Assembly: GCA_903831935.1 (NCBI GenBank)
Contig: CAIKZP010000055.1
Location: 1-40,898, forward strand
Reading direction: 5' to 3'
DNA length: 40,898 nucleotides
Origin: an uncultured Bacteroidota bacterium
GTDB taxonomy: Bacteria; Bacteroidota; Bacteroidia; Chitinophagales; Chitinophagaceae
Of the stretch, positions 18,478-26,511 are shown one piece after another (the stretch's first letter is position 1; every line of letters begins with the position of its first letter). Position numbers and translations under genes: made by a program. The notes beneath the pieces are model-generated. The model worked only from the letters and a program-made list of their open reading frames with translations. It searched no databases and was not told the origin of the DNA.

Positions 18478-20829
18478 TTAAAAATCTACCTTATACCCTA
18501 TCACAGGAATCAAACCTAATAAATAACTATACTTTATTTTACCTAGTGCTACATCAAAAGATTGGTTATATGGATTTTTTCTATTTAATAAATTCTGTAC
18601 CCCAATAATGGCACTGCCTGTTCTGTTATTGTATTGAAACTTCCATTCCATTTGAAAATCTATTCTAAAAAAATTGGCTAATTTTTCGCCATAGATTCTT
18701 GAATTATCAAGCACTGTTGTTTTTTGGGCAATTGACTGTGCTACATTTATTGGTGTTACCCTAACGCCTCCAGACTCTATCATTTTTAAATCGATGGCAA
18801 TTGTTGAAGGCCGCTTTCTTTTTATATTCCATTCTTTGCCCATTAAAAATGTAAACGTACTATTGGAATTATAACGCGTATCACGCCATACCCTATCGGA
18901 TGGCATATAGCTGGAATTATACAAACTAAGTGTACTGAGTAAATAAAACTGGTCGTTCCACCAACGATCGAGGGTAAACTCTACTCCATAATTTTTTCCA
19001 TCGCCTTTATTGGCCAATGGAACAATGGCATAGTCGTCTTCTTGATTAATTAAACTATAACTACTTAGTGTTAATGCAGAAACTGGCACATTATACAACC
19101 GCTGATAATAACCTTCTGCTTTTAAATTCCAATTAGGTGCTAATTGAATAGAATATCCTAACACATAATGATTAGCCCTGCTAAAATCTAAACCCATATT
19201 GGGTTGTAGTGTATCAACCCCTACTTTAATTCTTGCAAAATAATTACCTAGCGGCTGAATCTGCGCATGTTTACCAAATCCAAAAGAAATAAACTGTGTT
19301 TTACCTGTCATGTATTTTATACCAAACCTTGGTTCTAATACAGATTTTTTGTTGAGTGCAAAATATTGCCCGTGTATGCCAAATTGAATACTCAACCTAT
19401 TTATTGGATCAACTTTAAATTGCAAAAAATAATTATTTAGTTCGGTGTTGCCAGTTGATTTTACTTTATTACTTAATACATTATTTACTGCTTCTCTTTG
19501 TTGCAAATCGAATCCTTTAAAACTAGAATACATACCAAGTTTTAGCAACAAGTATTTATTAAACTTATGTGTTGCTACCATTGATACAACCGTATTGTTT
19601 TCTTGAAACTGATTGATTCTTGTAAAAATGAGTGGCCCATTAAATTTATCAAGCTTAGAATTTTCGGCCTTTATATTACTAGCATTAACACTAACAATTG
19701 TTTTTAAAATTGTTTTGGGCGATAAAAAAACACTGTGGGTTAACCCTACTGCTCCAGTATTACTCAAATCTAATCTACCAGATCTTGCAGAGGTAGAACT
19801 TGTCCATAAAATAGAATCTGTTTCGGGCACTGTTTTTTGTTGGCTCAATCCACCAAACCCAAAAAGGGTAAAAATTCCAATATGTTTTGTTGGTAAATAA
19901 ATATTAAAAGATAGGTCTTGAAAAGTGGTGGGTGCTTCGCCAATATTAATACCAACTTTTTGCATCAAACTTAAAAAACCGTACCGATAATTAATTAAAT
20001 AAGAGGCCCCCGATCCTTTTTTAAAATAGCCTTCCGTTGCAAAGTCTATACCAATAACACTAGCAGAAAAAGTGTGTTCTCTTTTATTGGCATTTCCCTT
20101 TCGTAATTTAATATCAAATACCCCCGATAATACATTCCCATATTCTGCAGCAAATGCACCTGTCATAAAATCGGAATTGGCTAATAACTGGGCACTTAAT
20201 ATTGATACACCTCCCCCAGAAGTTCCTACCGATGCAAAATGATTGGGATTTGGAATATCTACCCCTTCCATGCGCCATAGCAGGCCATTTGGGGCATTTC
20301 CTCGAATAATTAAAGAATTACTATTCCCATTGCCTACAACGCCAGCAAAGCCTGTTGCAATTCGTGAGGGGTCGTTAATACTAGCAGCAAATCGCCTAGT
20401 TTCTTCTACGCTAAACATTCTTGAACTAACCAATGAAAATTGATTGAGAGGCTTTGCTTTATTAGGTTTGCTTTGTACAATCACTTCTTGGGTGGTTTGT
20501 ACCTCTTCATCCATTTCTACTGATACATCTAATTCTTTGCCTGATTCAACCAATAAATTATTTAGGGTAACCGTTTTATAGCCAACATAACTTATTCGCA
20601 GTGAATGTCTGCCAACAGGAATTCCCTCAATTTTAAAAAAACCTTTATCATCCGAAATACTGGTTGTTTTGGCTGCATTGAGTAATTCAATGGTGGCGCC
20701 ATTTAATGGTTTGCTAATAGCTCTTTCTACAATTGTTCCTTTAATAGTTTGTACTGGATTTTGCTGTGCGTTTAATAGGTTTATAAACACAATTAGCATA
20801 CAAGAAAACAAACAAAACAGTCGACGCAT
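18478..20829 (-). CDS. TonB-dependent receptor with carboxypeptidase-regulatory-like domain
   Basis: A 783-residue outer-membrane receptor. A signal peptide (ends LLNAQ, about residue 22) precedes a CarboxypepD_reg-like domain (about 28-105) with SDDKGFFKIEGIPVGRHSL, a TonB-dependent plug (about 115-240) with SLIIRGNAPNGLLWRMEGVD, and a barrel ending YLLGLIPVIGYKVDF with a terminal aromatic residue. It lacks the SusC-type VLKDASSxAIYGSRGANG signature and no SusD follows. It is therefore a general TBDR of the siderophore/peptide/unknown-ligand kind rather than a glycan SusC. Length is normal. Its 3' end is 6 bp from the convergent regulator gene with no terminator visible between. It lies downstream of the helicase gene but is separated from it by a terminator. 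Substrate is unknown. Confidence 0.93.
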   Translation of the reverse strand: MRRLFCLFSCMLIVFINLLNAQQNPVQTIKGTIVERAISKPLNGATIELLNAAKTTSISDDKGFFKIEGIPVGRHSLRISYVGYKTVTLNNLLVESGKELDVSVEMDEEVQTTQEVIVQSKPNKAKPLNQFSLVSSRMFSVEETRRFAASINDPSRIATGFAGVVGNGNSNSLIIRGNAPNGLLWRMEGVDIPNPNHFASVGTSGGGVSILSAQLLANSDFMTGAFAAEYGNVLSGVFDIKLRKGNANKREHTFSASVIGIDFATEGYFKKGSGASYLINYRYGFLSLMQKVGINIGEAPTTFQDLSFNIYLPTKHIGIFTLFGFGGLSQQKTVPETDSILWTSSTSARSGRLDLSNTGAVGLTHSVFLSPKTILKTIVSVNASNIKAENSKLDKFNGPLIFTRINQFQENNTVVSMVATHKFNKYLLLKLGMYSSFKGFDLQQREAVNNVLSNKVKSTGNTELNNYFLQFKVDPINRLSIQFGIHGQYFALNKKSVLEPRFGIKYMTGKTQFISFGFGKHAQIQPLGNYFARIKVGVDTLQPNMGLDFSRANHYVLGYSIQLAPNWNLKAEGYYQRLYNVPVSALTLSSYSLINQEDDYAIVPLANKGDGKNYGVEFTLDRWWNDQFYLLSTLSLYNSSYMPSDRVWRDTRYNSNSTFTFLMGKEWNIKRKRPSTIAIDLKMIESGGVRVTPINVAQSIAQKTTVLDNSRIYGEKLANFFRIDFQMEWKFQYNNRTGSAIIGVQNLLNRKNPYNQSFDVALGKIKYSYLLGLIPVIGYKVDF

Positions 20830-20852
20830 TGGGAATGTATTCTGGGTAAAAA

Positions 20853-20879
20853 ATAAGCCTATCGTAAAAATAGGCTTAT
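20853..20879 (-). terminator. Rho-independent terminator of the helicase gene
   Basis: The arms ATAAGCCTAT (20853-20862) and ATAGGCTTAT (20870-20879) are perfectly complementary around a 7-base loop. On the minus strand the stem is followed by a T run (TTATTTTTTACCC), so it should end transcripts arriving from the helicase gene, just upstream of the TonB-dependent receptor gene. Confidence 0.8.
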
Positions 20880-20883
20880 CTGA

Positions 20884-22215
20884 TTACTTTTTGGGCGCTC
20901 GCTTAATAGGTTTTCCATATTTTTTCATCATGGTATCCTTTCTTTTCACTTTTACATTAACCCTCGAGTTCTTGGCCGATTTTGCGTGAAATGCTGGACC
21001 AGCCTCGTGTTTTTTAGGCAGTTTGGGTTCTATATTTTTCATATACACCTTTGGCATTTCGTCGTCGGTTAACACCTCAGAAATTACTAGGTTTTCTGGC
21101 AATGGCAAAATAGGAATTTGATAGTGCATTAAGGTTTCAATGGCTAATTGCTGTGGCTTACTGCTAGGAGTAATAAAAGTAATAGCAATACCTTTTTTAT
21201 CGGCCCTTCCTGTTCGTCCTATACGGTGGATATAATTTTCTGGCACTTCGGGCGTGTCGAAATTAATTACATGGGTTACTTCTGCAATATCTATTCCTCT
21301 GGCCACAATATCTGTAGCTATTATAAATCGATAATTCCCTTCTTTAAATTGTTTTACTGTATTAAATCGATGATTCTGTTCTTTATTAGAGTGAATCACA
21401 CCAGCGGTTCCAGGAAATTTTGCGTCTAATTGTTCAAAGAGTTCGTCTGCTAATTTTTTGGTTACGGCAAACACCAATACTTTGGTCATTGATGTATCTT
21501 CGGTTAACAATAATTCCAATAAATTCACTTTCGTATAAAAATTTGGAACCTCGTAAGCAGTTTGAATAATATTTTCTAGTGGCGTTCCTGTTGGTGCTGC
21601 TTCTACTTTTACAGGGTCGTTAAAATAAGTTTCCATTAGCGCTTCTACCTCATCTGTTATAGTAGCTGAAAACAATAAATTCTGGCGTTTAGCAGGCAAT
21701 AAGTCTACAATGTTTTTTAATTGGGTTCTAAAGCCAAGATTTAGCATTTCGTCCATTTCATCTACCACTACTTTTTTTATAAACTTGGTTTTAAATGCAC
21801 CATGCATCACTAAATCAAATAATCTGCCGGGTGTAGCTACAATTACATCAGCACCAGTTGTTTCTAAAGCAGTTCTTTGGGTATTGATATTTACGCCGCC
21901 ATAAACCCCTACCACCTCAACACTCATATAAGTCGTAAGCGCCTTTACAGCATCAACCACCTGTACCACCAATTCTCTAGTAGGCACAATCACCAATATT
22001 TGAGGGTCTTTGTCTTTATTGAATTTCCACTGACGTAAACAAGGCAATAAATAAGCAAATGTTTTACCAGTTCCTGTTTGAGCAATGCCACAAACGTCTT
22101 TTCCAGACATGGCTATAGAGAAAACACGGTGTTGAATAGTGGTTGGATGCGTATAGCCCATTTCGTCTAAAGCCTTCAACAATGGGGTATTTAAATTTAA
22201 ATCCTGAAACGTCAT
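20884..22215 (-). CDS. DEAD-box ATP-dependent RNA helicase
   Basis: A 443-residue cytoplasmic RNA helicase of the RhlE/CsdA-like group that would unwind RNA duplexes in ribosome assembly or cold adaptation. Q motif Gln28 (PTTIQHRVF), motif I AQTGTGKT with Lys51, motif Ia PTRELVVQVV, motif Ib ATPGRL, motif III SAT (183-185), motif V ATDIVARGID and motif VI HRIGRTGR are all present. Motif II reads VVDEMDEML, so DEMD (152-155) replaces the usual DEAD. The catalytic Asp and Glu are kept, so activity is plausible. A basic tail (VKVKRKDTMMKKYGKPIKRA) could bind RNA. It ends in a terminator at 20853-20879. It starts 39 bp after the fused monooxygenase gene on the same strand, so the two may share a transcript. 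Confidence 0.95.
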   Translation of the reverse strand: MTFQDLNLNTPLLKALDEMGYTHPTTIQHRVFSIAMSGKDVCGIAQTGTGKTFAYLLPCLRQWKFNKDKDPQILVIVPTRELVVQVVDAVKALTTYMSVEVVGVYGGVNINTQRTALETTGADVIVATPGRLFDLVMHGAFKTKFIKKVVVDEMDEMLNLGFRTQLKNIVDLLPAKRQNLLFSATITDEVEALMETYFNDPVKVEAAPTGTPLENIIQTAYEVPNFYTKVNLLELLLTEDTSMTKVLVFAVTKKLADELFEQLDAKFPGTAGVIHSNKEQNHRFNTVKQFKEGNYRFIIATDIVARGIDIAEVTHVINFDTPEVPENYIHRIGRTGRADKKGIAITFITPSSKPQQLAIETLMHYQIPILPLPENLVISEVLTDDEMPKVYMKNIEPKLPKKHEAGPAFHAKSAKNSRVNVKVKRKDTMMKKYGKPIKRAPKK

Positions 22216-22254
22216 AATTATAAAATGAGCTGCGAAGGTAGTTTTTAATTGCCG

Positions 22255-24189
22255 CTACTCACTTAATTTCCAAATTGTGCCTTTTTGTTGGCTATTATAT
22301 TTAATTAATACCTTTTTCTCAAATAAGTCTAATAACAAGGCTTCTGAAGCATCCATTTCTAAATCACTTAAAAATGAAAATTCTTTGGTTGTTAAGGTTG
22401 GATAGATTTTAAATAAATTTTCGTAGTCTTTTTTAATAGGTTTTTTCTTGGCTTTTGGTATTAATTGCAATAAAGCTTCTTCAAATTTTTTGTAGTCTTG
22501 AAATCCTTTTAATACAACTGAATGATCGTATTTATCCGCAAAAATAAAAGTTGGCAAACTCGTAATATCTAAACTTTTGGCTAATTCTAAATCGGCTTCA
22601 AAAAGCAATTGCGCCTTCCCTTCCAAGTCGCGCATTAATCTTGCAGCATCTAAACCTGCTTCGAATGCTGCTTTATGCAACAATACATTTTCAATTATAT
22701 TTTTACTATCTACAAATAGCATTTCATTGATTCTTCGCAAAAAAATGATTGCCTTGTCTATATCTTGCATTTGTGCTGCTTTAAAAGCAATTGATGGCGG
22801 ATAAGACGAAGGCAAAGGGTCTTCTAACCATACCGAAGAATTAATTGGCATATCATACTCTAATGCAACCTCATCCCAATATTTAGCAGCAGTTTCAGGA
22901 CTTGTGATAGGACCACTTTTGAAATTATTCCAAGAAGGCAAAAGCCCTCCCATACAATATTCAATTTCTAAATAGTCGCCATATTCTAATTTCAACTTGC
23001 GCAATTGTGGTTGAATTAACCAACAGGTAGAACAGATAGGATCTGTAAAATACAACAAGTGTACTTTTTTATATTTTGGCGCTAATTTGTTTTTTGATTC
23101 CTTGTGCGTAATTAGTGGAATTTCAATTTCATCTATCTGCGCTTTATTAGGATGTAGAAATGTTTGTTTAATTTTTCGGCCAAGTAATGTATGTTCTTCT
23201 ACAAATGGGGCTCTTTCTAAATAAAAATTAGTAAAGATTTTTTGTATATCATTTCCTGTAATAATTTTTTCAAATAATACTTTTGCATCAATTAATGCAT
23301 TGGTAGTTCCTGCACTTGTAAACGGCACAGCCAAGTGAGCAGCATCGCCTATTAGCACTACATTTTGCTTATGGAATGATGGCAATAAATCGAAGTCGGT
23401 TGTGTTCCAGATATAACTTGTAGCATAATCGTTTGCTTGAATAATTTCTTGAACTATTTCCGGAAAATCTTTCAATAATTCTAAACACAAAGCGCGCATA
23501 GAATTGGGTGTATCATTAACAAGTTCCATTAGTTTTACATCGTATTGCATAAACCAAACTAACTCTTCATTAGAAGTAGGAATGAAACCAAAAGAAAGCC
23601 CTTTTTCTTGACTTAAAAACTTAGTAAACTGGTGCGAATGGTTTTGCGCTACTGAAGGCAAACGAACAACACCAATAATTTCTTTCACTTCAATTGGCGT
23701 GAAATTTGTTTTTCCAAATAATGTGGTTCTAACTTTTGAATTAGATCCATCTGCACCTACAAATACATCGCCAAACTCAATATCACCATTGTTAAATACT
23801 GCAGCAATCACTTGTTCTTCTTCATATAAAAAATGAGAGAACACCCTACCTGATTTTATTTTGTTTGCAGGTAAAAGAGAATACAAATAATTAATTAAAT
23901 CCGGACGCTTAATACATTGCCAGGGATCTAATTTTAAATATTTCAGTGCAGTATCGTTAGGATCTTTTAAAATAAATGTGTCAATGAATTTGCCCGGCAA
24001 CTCTTTTACCGTTGAATAAGAGGAAAACATATCTAATACAGAAACCCCGTCGGAATGCATTAAAAAAGCATTGCCAATATTGGGCACTTTGGTTTCTTTT
24101 TCGTTAACACTTACCGAGTAGCCTTTTTTATGCAATAATATAGCCAATGCCATACCCCCAATGCCACCACCAATGATTACTATTTTCAT
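22255..24189 (-). CDS. FAD-dependent monooxygenase fused to DsbA-like thioredoxin-fold protein
   Basis: One 644-residue chain carries two activities. Residues 1 to about 340 are a group A flavoprotein monooxygenase (PHBH/UbiH type): dinucleotide-binding IVIIGGGIGGMALAILLHKK (G7-G12), VGADGSNSKVR (144-154) that contacts FAD and NAD(P)H, and LIGDAAHLAVPF (279-290) near the flavin ribityl chain. Residues from about 370 to about 600 match the DsbA/FrnE-like thioredoxin fold (DsbA_5, YjbH-like): LLYFTDPICSTCWLIQPQLR with Cys386 and Cys389, then YCMGGLLPSW, and the cis-Pro-type region ITSLPTFIF. The last 60 residues may be a small winged-helix-like tail. No frame break occurs. Its ATG overlaps the stop of the upstream aminotransferase gene (ATGA), so the two are translationally coupled. 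Substrate is unknown; this is a possible oxidation/redox partnership. Confidence 0.9.
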   Translation of the reverse strand: MKIVIIGGGIGGMALAILLHKKGYSVSVNEKETKVPNIGNAFLMHSDGVSVLDMFSSYSTVKELPGKFIDTFILKDPNDTALKYLKLDPWQCIKRPDLINYLYSLLPANKIKSGRVFSHFLYEEEQVIAAVFNNGDIEFGDVFVGADGSNSKVRTTLFGKTNFTPIEVKEIIGVVRLPSVAQNHSHQFTKFLSQEKGLSFGFIPTSNEELVWFMQYDVKLMELVNDTPNSMRALCLELLKDFPEIVQEIIQANDYATSYIWNTTDFDLLPSFHKQNVVLIGDAAHLAVPFTSAGTTNALIDAKVLFEKIITGNDIQKIFTNFYLERAPFVEEHTLLGRKIKQTFLHPNKAQIDEIEIPLITHKESKNKLAPKYKKVHLLYFTDPICSTCWLIQPQLRKLKLEYGDYLEIEYCMGGLLPSWNNFKSGPITSPETAAKYWDEVALEYDMPINSSVWLEDPLPSSYPPSIAFKAAQMQDIDKAIIFLRRINEMLFVDSKNIIENVLLHKAAFEAGLDAARLMRDLEGKAQLLFEADLELAKSLDITSLPTFIFADKYDHSVVLKGFQDYKKFEEALLQLIPKAKKKPIKKDYENLFKIYPTLTTKEFSFLSDLEMDASEALLLDLFEKKVLIKYNSQQKGTIWKLSE

Positions 24190-25361
24190 ACAATGGATTT
24201 TAGGGTTGTTTCCATTCTAGAAAAAGCTTCTAGCAATAATTGTTCTGAAGTTGCAAAACTAATTCGAATATATCCATCAGCACCAGTACCAAACCATTGG
24301 GGCAAACCTGGCACAACCGATACCTTTGCCTCTTTCAATAAAATTTCGCTGATTTGGTTACTTGATAATTTTGTTCCTGTAATATTTGCAAACGCTACAT
24401 AACAACCTTGTGGCGCATAACAAGATATGCCTGGCATTTCATTCAATCGGCCCACACAAATATTGCGCATGCGTTGCAAATGTTGCACAAATGATTCTAA
24501 CCAATAATTACATTTTGTTAATGCTGCTGTTGCTGCTACTTGCGCCAACACATTAGATCCATGAACTGTTGATAAATGATTCGACGCTTGCATTAATAAA
24601 TTATAATGCAATTCGTTCGATGCCATTAATGCGCCAATTCTTAAACCAGCCAATCCATATGATTTACTAAACCCTGTAACCACAATGGTTTGCTGCCTTA
24701 TTTCGTTTGAGATAGATGCAATACTTGTATAAACATTTGGCGTGAAAATAATATCACTCCAAATTTCATCCGATAAAATAATTAGTTGGTGTTTGACTGC
24801 TAGTTCGCCAATGATTTGTAGTTCGGCTGCTTTAAAAACTTTCCCTGTTGGATTTAATGGATTGCACAAACAAATCATTTTTGTTTTTGCATTTATTAAA
24901 CGCTCTAATGCAGCATAGTCTAGTTCCTCTTCAGGATTAATAGGTACCGCAAAAGGAATAGCTATACCGCCATTAGATTCAATGGCATATCTAAATAAAA
25001 AATCTACCGGATTAAATATAATGGCTTCATCTGCAGACTGTAAAAATGCTTTGCAAATAATATCAATCCCTGCAGCGGCGCTATCAACTGGAAAAATATA
25101 TTTGGCCTCCGCTTTAATATTGCGTTTTAATTCAAAAAAATCAGCCATTGCTTCTTTAAAAAAAGCATAGCCATCTGGTGGTGCATAAGAAAAATACCTA
25201 TCTAACGAAAATTGACTGATGGCTTCTGCAATTTCAGGTGCAGACTTAAAATCAGGATCTGCCGCAGTTAATGGAATGACACCTTCTGCCACCGACGCCC
25301 ATCGTAAATTGAAGGCGCGTTTCTTTAATATATCAAAATCAATTTGACGGTGGCTAAACAT
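24186..25361 (-). CDS. MalY/PatB-type PLP-dependent aminotransferase or C-S lyase
   Basis: A 391-residue fold type I PLP enzyme. PLP binding is shown by NPLNPTG (Asn170), SDEIWSD (Asp198), and FSKSYGLAGLRIGA, in which Lys233 is the predicted Schiff-base lysine. A C-terminal YIRISFA carries the Arg expected to bind the substrate carboxylate. The N-terminal pattern RWASVAEGVIPLTAADPDF and PPDGYAFFKEAMADFF is nearest to MalY/PatB cystathionine beta-lyases, but ordinary class I/II aminotransferases are similar, so the reaction stays open. Length is normal. Its stop overlaps the start of the FAD/DsbA fusion gene by 4 bp, implying a coupled step, for example oxidation of an amino-acid-derived product. 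A 192-bp intergenic region upstream should hold its promoter. Confidence 0.88.
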   Translation of the reverse strand: MFSHRQIDFDILKKRAFNLRWASVAEGVIPLTAADPDFKSAPEIAEAISQFSLDRYFSYAPPDGYAFFKEAMADFFELKRNIKAEAKYIFPVDSAAAGIDIICKAFLQSADEAIIFNPVDFLFRYAIESNGGIAIPFAVPINPEEELDYAALERLINAKTKMICLCNPLNPTGKVFKAAELQIIGELAVKHQLIILSDEIWSDIIFTPNVYTSIASISNEIRQQTIVVTGFSKSYGLAGLRIGALMASNELHYNLLMQASNHLSTVHGSNVLAQVAATAALTKCNYWLESFVQHLQRMRNICVGRLNEMPGISCYAPQGCYVAFANITGTKLSSNQISEILLKEAKVSVVPGLPQWFGTGADGYIRISFATSEQLLLEAFSRMETTLKSIV

Positions 25362-25553
25362 ATTTTGTAGGGGAATTACTACACGAATGTACTATATTAT
25401 AGAAATCCAACTACAAAATATCATCAAATTATAACCGAATGACAATTAGAATTGATTGTATTACAACAACTTAATATACTAAATCAACACAAGTATGTAT
25501 TCTTATTCAAGTTTTAACCTCTTTAATGAGTAAATTATTAGTTAAGTAACTAA

Positions 25554-26438
25554 TTAAGACTTGTAATTCGTTAAAAACACCCCGCCCATAATTAGAATTG
25601 CAGCTGCAATTTTGGGTAAACTGAGGTTTTCGTTTAATAAAAGCATTGAAGCAATCGCTCCAAAAAAGGGTTGTGTATATGAAAAAGAACCTGTTACACT
25701 TGCCCCAAGTACCCTTATACTATAGTTCATCAATTGGTAAGCAAAAAAGGTTGCACCTAATATTACATACCCTAAACAGATCCAACTTAACAAATCGAAT
25801 TTAATCCATTGTACACTTGCTAAATCATGCCAACCAATTGGCAAAACAATAATTAATCCAAATAGAAATAACCATTGTAAAATATGATTGGCTTTGTATT
25901 TAAGCGCAAGTGGTTTTAAAGAAACAACATATGTTGCATAACTGATGGCACCCATTATTATAAAAACATCTCCTAAAGACTGTCGGCCTCCTGCTACCAT
26001 TGACAAATCTCTTGAAAAAATCAATAACACGCCACCTGAAATTCCTAAAAAAAAACCCACTATTTTAAATGGATTTAATCTTTCTTTTAAAAACCATGTA
26101 GCCAAAAAAGTAATAACAATAGGTGTTGTTAAAATGAGTAAAGATGCATGTATAGGACTAGTTAATGACATGCCGCGTATAGAAAAACTTTGGTTTAATG
26201 CTATTCCAGCAAGGGCGCATAGAACTAAACGTAGAAAATCTTTTTTTTCAAACCCCATTTTTACAGGATTAAAAGCATACATGCTCCAAAAAAGTAAAGC
26301 ACTAACTATAATTCTAACCATTGTTAATGCCATTGGAGGCAAAAATACTGGAGTGATATGCTTTACTGCAATTACACTAGTTCCAAAGAAAAAATTACCT
26401 AGTAATACTGCAGCGATTGCCTTGTTTTTTTGATTCAT
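25554..26438 (-). CDS. EamA/DMT-family membrane transporter
   Basis: A 294-residue, very hydrophobic protein with about ten transmembrane helices arranged as two EamA repeats (about 5-140 and 150-290), as in drug/metabolite transporters such as RhaT and YdcZ-type exporters. The N-terminal repeat begins AIAAVLLGNFFFGTSVIAVK and the second includes GDVFIIMGAISYATYVVSLK, with the conserved PIHASLLILTTPIVI region in between. It lies 115 bp upstream of the aminotransferase stretch in the same direction and behind a hairpin that follows the oxidoreductase gene, so it is probably its own unit. Substrate is not predictable; export of an amino acid or metabolite is common in this family. Confidence 0.9.
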   Translation of the reverse strand: MNQKNKAIAAVLLGNFFFGTSVIAVKHITPVFLPPMALTMVRIIVSALLFWSMYAFNPVKMGFEKKDFLRLVLCALAGIALNQSFSIRGMSLTSPIHASLLILTTPIVITFLATWFLKERLNPFKIVGFFLGISGGVLLIFSRDLSMVAGGRQSLGDVFIIMGAISYATYVVSLKPLALKYKANHILQWLFLFGLIIVLPIGWHDLASVQWIKFDLLSWICLGYVILGATFFAYQLMNYSIRVLGASVTGSFSYTQPFFGAIASMLLLNENLSLPKIAAAILIMGGVFLTNYKS

Positions 26439-26459
26439 TAGTTCTCTTAAACCATAACA

Positions 26460-26493
26460 ACAAAGGGAAGCGTCTTTTGCAGCTTCCCTTTGT
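26460..26493 (-). terminator. Terminator downstream of the uronate gene block
   Basis: The perfect 12-base arms ACAAAGGGAAGC (26460-26471) and GCTTCCCTTTGT (26482-26493) enclose a 10-base loop. On the minus strand it follows the Gfo/Idh/MocA gene by 18 bp and precedes the EamA gene, and is followed by a T-rich but interrupted tract. It marks the likely left boundary of the uronate operon. Confidence 0.7.
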
Positions 26494-26511
26494 ATGTATA
26501 ATAATTATTAA

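Noticed and set aside
25537-25554. ATTAGTTA-AG-TAACTAAT palindrome at the end of the EamA gene
   Set aside because: It is nearly pure A/T, overlaps the stop codon, and has no GC stem or U-tract, so it is not a credible terminator or operator.
25945-26433. 162-codon open frame antisense to the EamA gene
   Set aside because: It lies entirely opposite a clearly recognisable transporter gene, has a low-complexity Lys/Ile-rich translation and no family pattern, so it is a shadow frame.
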